DNA of 64,000 bases from Sulfurisoma sp. (lineage in GTDB: Bacteria; Pseudomonadota; Gammaproteobacteria; Burkholderiales; Rhodocyclaceae), in the NCBI GenBank assembly GCA_030691075.1, contig JAUYFI010000185.1, forward strand, positions 1-64,000, given 5' to 3'. Position numbers and translations under genes: made by a program. The notes under the pieces are model-generated. The model searched no databases and had not been told where the DNA came from. It saw only the letters and a list, made by a program, of their open reading frames with translations. Each line of letters opens with the position of its first letter. Positions within the stretch are counted from its first letter, which is position 1. Positions 61,707-64,000 of the stretch are shown here, piece by piece.

Positions 61707-62173
61707 AGCTGATCGTCGCCGCCGTCGGCACCCGCATGCCGGGCTGGGTCGATGCCGGCTTCGATGACTATGCCCGGCGCATGCCGCGCGAATGGCCGCT
61801 CGAGCTGCGCGAGGTCAAGGCCGAGCCGCGCACCACGGGCAAGACCGCGGCGGCGATGATGGCCGCCGAGGCGGTGCGTCTGCGCGGGGCGCTGCCCGAA
61901 CGCTGCCACCTCGTCGCGCTCGACGAGCACGGCCACGACCCGACCACCCAGGCTCTGGCCGACAGCCTCGCTCAGTGGTCGGGCGCGGGCGAGGACGTCG
62001 CCTTCCTCGTCGGCGGCCCCGACGGCCTCGACCCCGGCCTGAAATCCGACGCCCGCGCTATGATGCGGCTTTCCAGCCTGACACTGCCGCACGCGCTGGT
62101 GCGCGTGATCCTCGCCGAGGCGCTCTACCGCGCGGCGAGCGTGCTGAAGGGCCACCCTTATCACCGCGAATGA
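61703..62173 (+). CDS. rlmH: 23S rRNA pseudouridine-1915 N3-methyltransferase RlmH, CTG start
   Basis: The frame encodes [28 protein letters not shown], which aligns with the RlmH N-terminus MKL..AVGT.MP from the first residue. The first codon is CTG (61703), overlapping the rsfS stop as CTGA, with GAGGAAG eight bases upstream. The first in-frame ATG (61736) would remove 11 conserved residues. The SPOUT knot follows: [29 protein letters not shown] and [29 protein letters not shown]. Length 156 is normal. It methylates pseudouridine 1915 of 23S rRNA. Confidence 0.92.
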   Translation: MKLIVAAVGTRMPGWVDAGFDDYARRMPREWPLELREVKAEPRTTGKTAAAMMAAEAVRLRGALPERCHLVALDEHGHDPTTQALADSLAQWSGAGEDVAFLVGGPDGLDPGLKSDARAMMRLSSLTLPHALVRVILAEALYRAASVLKGHPYHRE

Positions 62174-62787
62174 CTCACCTCGAACCGCGAATCTACTTGG
62201 CATCGAAGAGTCCGCGCCGGCGCGAGCTGCTGGCGCAGATCGGCGTGCATTTCGACCTGATGCTGTTCCGCGCCGGCACGCGCGAAGACCCGGAGACCAA
62301 TGAGGACACCCGCGCCGGCGAGACGCCCGACGACTATGTGCGCCGCGTGGCGATGGCCAAGGCCAGCCACGGCGCGCGGCTGGTCGGCGTGCGCCGCCTG
62401 GCGCCACGGCCGGTGCTGGCCGCCGACACCACGCTCGACGTGGATGGCGAGGTCGTCGGCAAGCCGCAGGACGAACAGGAGGCCATGGCCATCCTCGCCA
62501 GGCTGTCGGGGCGCACGCACCGCGTGCTCACCTGCGTGGCCATCGCCCACGGTGAGCGCGTCGAGCAGCGCACCAGCATCAGCGAAGTGCGCTTCCGCCC
62601 GCTCGACGCCGACGAGATCCGTCGTTACGCGCTGACCGGCGAACCCCTGGACAAGGCGGGCGCCTACGGCATCCAGGGTCGCGCGGCAATATTCATCGAG
62701 GAAATACGCGGCTCGCACTCGGGCATCGTCGGCCTGCCCTTGTGCGAAACTGCCTTGCTGCTGAGAATATTCGGCTATCCGGTCTGA
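62170..62787 (+). CDS. maf: Maf-family nucleoside triphosphate pyrophosphatase
   Basis: A 205-residue Maf protein: [23 protein letters not shown] at the N-terminus, [26 protein letters not shown], and [31 protein letters not shown]. These fit the dTTP/UTP-type YhdE subgroup. The ATG overlaps the rlmH stop (ATGA). It removes modified or excess nucleotides. Confidence 0.94.
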   Translation: MTHLEPRIYLASKSPRRRELLAQIGVHFDLMLFRAGTREDPETNEDTRAGETPDDYVRRVAMAKASHGARLVGVRRLAPRPVLAADTTLDVDGEVVGKPQDEQEAMAILARLSGRTHRVLTCVAIAHGERVEQRTSISEVRFRPLDADEIRRYALTGEPLDKAGAYGIQGRAAIFIEEIRGSHSGIVGLPLCETALLLRIFGYPV

Positions 62788-62808
62788 CATGGCGAGGGGG
62801 AGAAAAGC

Positions 62809-63282
62809 ATGGGGCTGATAGACTGGTTCAAGAAACTGGCTGGCGGCCCGGGAACTCCGGCCGCGGCCAACGGCGTGGTACCCACCGCGGCGGAAGCGCA
62901 GACCGCTGAAATCGGCGGACTCAACTTCATGACGGCGATCGACGCCCACATGAAATGGAAGACGCGCCTGGAGAACTACATCAACGGCACCAGCCAGGAG
63001 GACCTCAAGGTCGAGGTGGTCTCGCGCGACGATCAGTGCCCGCTCGGCAAGTGGATCCACGGCAGCGGTGGCGAGAGCTACGGTGCGATCCAGACCTTCG
63101 GCGACATGAAGGCGATGCACGCGCACTTCCACACCTGCGCCGGCCATGTGCTCACAACCGCCCAGCAAGGCAAGAAGGGCGAAGCGCTGCGCATGCTCGA
63201 CCACGGCGACTACGTGCGCGCCTCCGAACGCGTGAAGATGCAACTGGCCCGACTCTACGTGCAAATTTCGGAACGCAAATAG
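62809..63282 (+). CDS. Stand-alone CZB (chemoreceptor zinc-binding) domain protein
   Basis: A 157-residue soluble protein. After a short N-terminal linker comes a CZB domain: FMTAIDAHMKWKTRLENYINGTS, DDQCPLGKWIHGSGG, MKAMHAHFHTCAGHVL. The His (in AIDAH), Cys (in DQCPLGKW) and two His (in AHFHTCAGH) are the zinc ligands. CZB domains usually sit on chemoreceptors or diguanylate cyclases and sense zinc or oxidants. Here the domain stands alone, with no output domain, between maf and the RNase G gene. Confidence 0.85.
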   Translation: MGLIDWFKKLAGGPGTPAAANGVVPTAAEAQTAEIGGLNFMTAIDAHMKWKTRLENYINGTSQEDLKVEVVSRDDQCPLGKWIHGSGGESYGAIQTFGDMKAMHAHFHTCAGHVLTTAQQGKKGEALRMLDHGDYVRASERVKMQLARLYVQISERK

Positions 63283-63290
63283 CCGCGCTC

Positions 63291-64000
63291 ATGGCCGAAG
63301 AGTTCCTGATCAACTTCACCCCGCAGGAGACGCGGGTCGCCCTGATGCAGCAGGGCGTGGTGCAGGAACTGCACATCGAGCGCACGCATGGCCGCGGCAT
63401 CGTCGGCAACATTTATCTCGGCCGCGTCGCCCGCGTGCTGCCCGGCATGCAGTCCGCCTTCATCGAGGTCGGCCTCGAGCGCACCGCCTTCCTCCACGTC
63501 GCCGACATCTGGGAAGAGCGCGGCGGCCAGGAGCCGGTGCGGCCGATCGAGCGCATCCTCGGCGAAGGCCAGAACATCGTCGTGCAGGTGCAGAAGGATC
63601 CGATCGGCTCCAAGGGCGCGCGGCTGTCGACGCAAGTTTCCATCGCCGGCCGCCTGCTGGTGTTCCTGCCGCAGGAAAAGCACATCGGCATCTCGCAGCG
63701 CATCGAAGACGAGGCCGAGCGCGAGGCCCTGCGCACGCGCATCCAGGGGCTGATTTCGGACGACGCACCCGGCGGCTTCATCGTTCGCACCATGGCCTCT
63801 TCGGCCAGCGACGAGGAACTGGCCACCGACATCGCCTACCTGCGCCGGCTCTGGGCGGAAATCGTCCAGCGCTCGAAGGGCGCGCAGCCGCCGACCCTGC
63901 TGCACCACGACCTGACCCTGGCCGAGCGCGTGCTGCGCGACCTCGTCAGCAGCGATACCGAAAAAATCGTCGTGGACTCGCGCGAGAACTTCCAGAAGCT
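63291..64000 (+). CDS. rng: Ribonuclease G (partial)
   Basis: The first 236 residues of an RNase E/G protein; the window ends within it. It starts AEEFLINFTPQETRVALMQQGVVQELHIER, with the S1 domain GNIYLGRVARVLPGMQSAFIEVGLERTAFLHVADI, then QVQKDPIGSKGARLSTQVSIAGRLLVFLP. The lack of a long N-terminal extension and the position after maf fit Rng rather than RNase E. It matures 16S rRNA 5' ends. The ATG comes eight bases after the CZB gene. Confidence 0.93.
   Translation, partial: MAEEFLINFTPQETRVALMQQGVVQELHIERTHGRGIVGNIYLGRVARVLPGMQSAFIEVGLERTAFLHVADIWEERGGQEPVRPIERILGEGQNIVVQVQKDPIGSKGARLSTQVSIAGRLLVFLPQEKHIGISQRIEDEAEREALRTRIQGLISDDAPGGFIVRTMASSASDEELATDIAYLRRLWAEIVQRSKGAQPPTLLHHDLTLAERVLRDLVSSDTEKIVVDSRENFQK

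Overview
The window reads as a GC-rich betaproteobacterial chromosome, most likely Rhodocyclales. Supporting evidence is the set of marker families (waaA, BPSS1780-type membrane protein, zapB-zapA-6S RNA, nadD-rsfS-rlmH-maf-rng, polA) and the combination of a B12-dependent propionate pathway with sulfide oxidation. The order-level placement is inference; no rRNA or tRNA was recognised.

Layout. 1-6.0 kb is a leftward exopolysaccharide operon: MurJ-like flippase, HpcH/HpaI aldolase, asparagine synthetase-type amidotransferase, sugar-phosphate transferase, and an acyltransferase cut by the window edge. 6.4-14.4 kb holds Kdo transferase (waaA), a TIGR03790-type exported protein, a zinc-free MDR oxidoreductase, YpfJ metallopeptidase and a CHASE/PAS histidine kinase with its receiver protein. 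14.6-22.6 kb, leftward, is the propionyl-CoA to succinyl-CoA module (pccA, pccB, meaB, methylmalonyl-CoA mutase), interrupted by a VapBC-type toxin-antitoxin pair. 22.8-26.6 kb holds sulfide:quinone oxidoreductase, two exported DsrE-like proteins around a HAD phosphatase, and a TauE/SafE transporter. 27.2-29.4 kb holds the PA2779/PA2778 pair, 6S RNA and zapA/zapB.

29.5-42.0 kb is a cobalamin uptake and salvage cluster under two B12 riboswitches: btuB, btuC, btuD, cobO, btuF, cobD, cbiB, cobQ, cobU, cobT, cobS, cobC. No corrin-ring synthesis genes are present, so the window supports import and remodelling of B12. That cofactor would serve the methylmalonyl-CoA mutase about 8-20 kb away.

42.0-55.0 kb is a long, tightly overlapping LPS/O-antigen run: four or more GT9 heptosyltransferase-like proteins, GT4 enzymes, an MsbA-type exporter, a polysaccharide deacetylase and a low-GC O-antigen ligase-like gene. 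55.0-55.7 kb is a small decay zone with an intact ParD antitoxin, a broken ParE and an IS21 istB scrap. 55.6-64 kb is housekeeping: polA, LOG protein, nadD-rsfS-rlmH-maf, a CZB-domain protein and RNase G (cut by the edge).

The most unusual feature is repeated DNA. A short motif, core GTCGGCGCTGGCGACACG, recurs about eleven times between 24 and 62 kb. Nearly all copies sit inside genes, in frame, in loops, linkers or tails, in both orientations. An expanded form with an extra ~26 bp middle occurs in cobQ and cobS. A second repeat (CCCCCCACGCTCGC type) separates btuB/btuC/btuD and is inserted in frame in cbiB. A third (CCCTCACCC...GGGTGAGGG, 113 bp) lies in an exact 228-bp tandem duplication that reiterates the pccA translation start.
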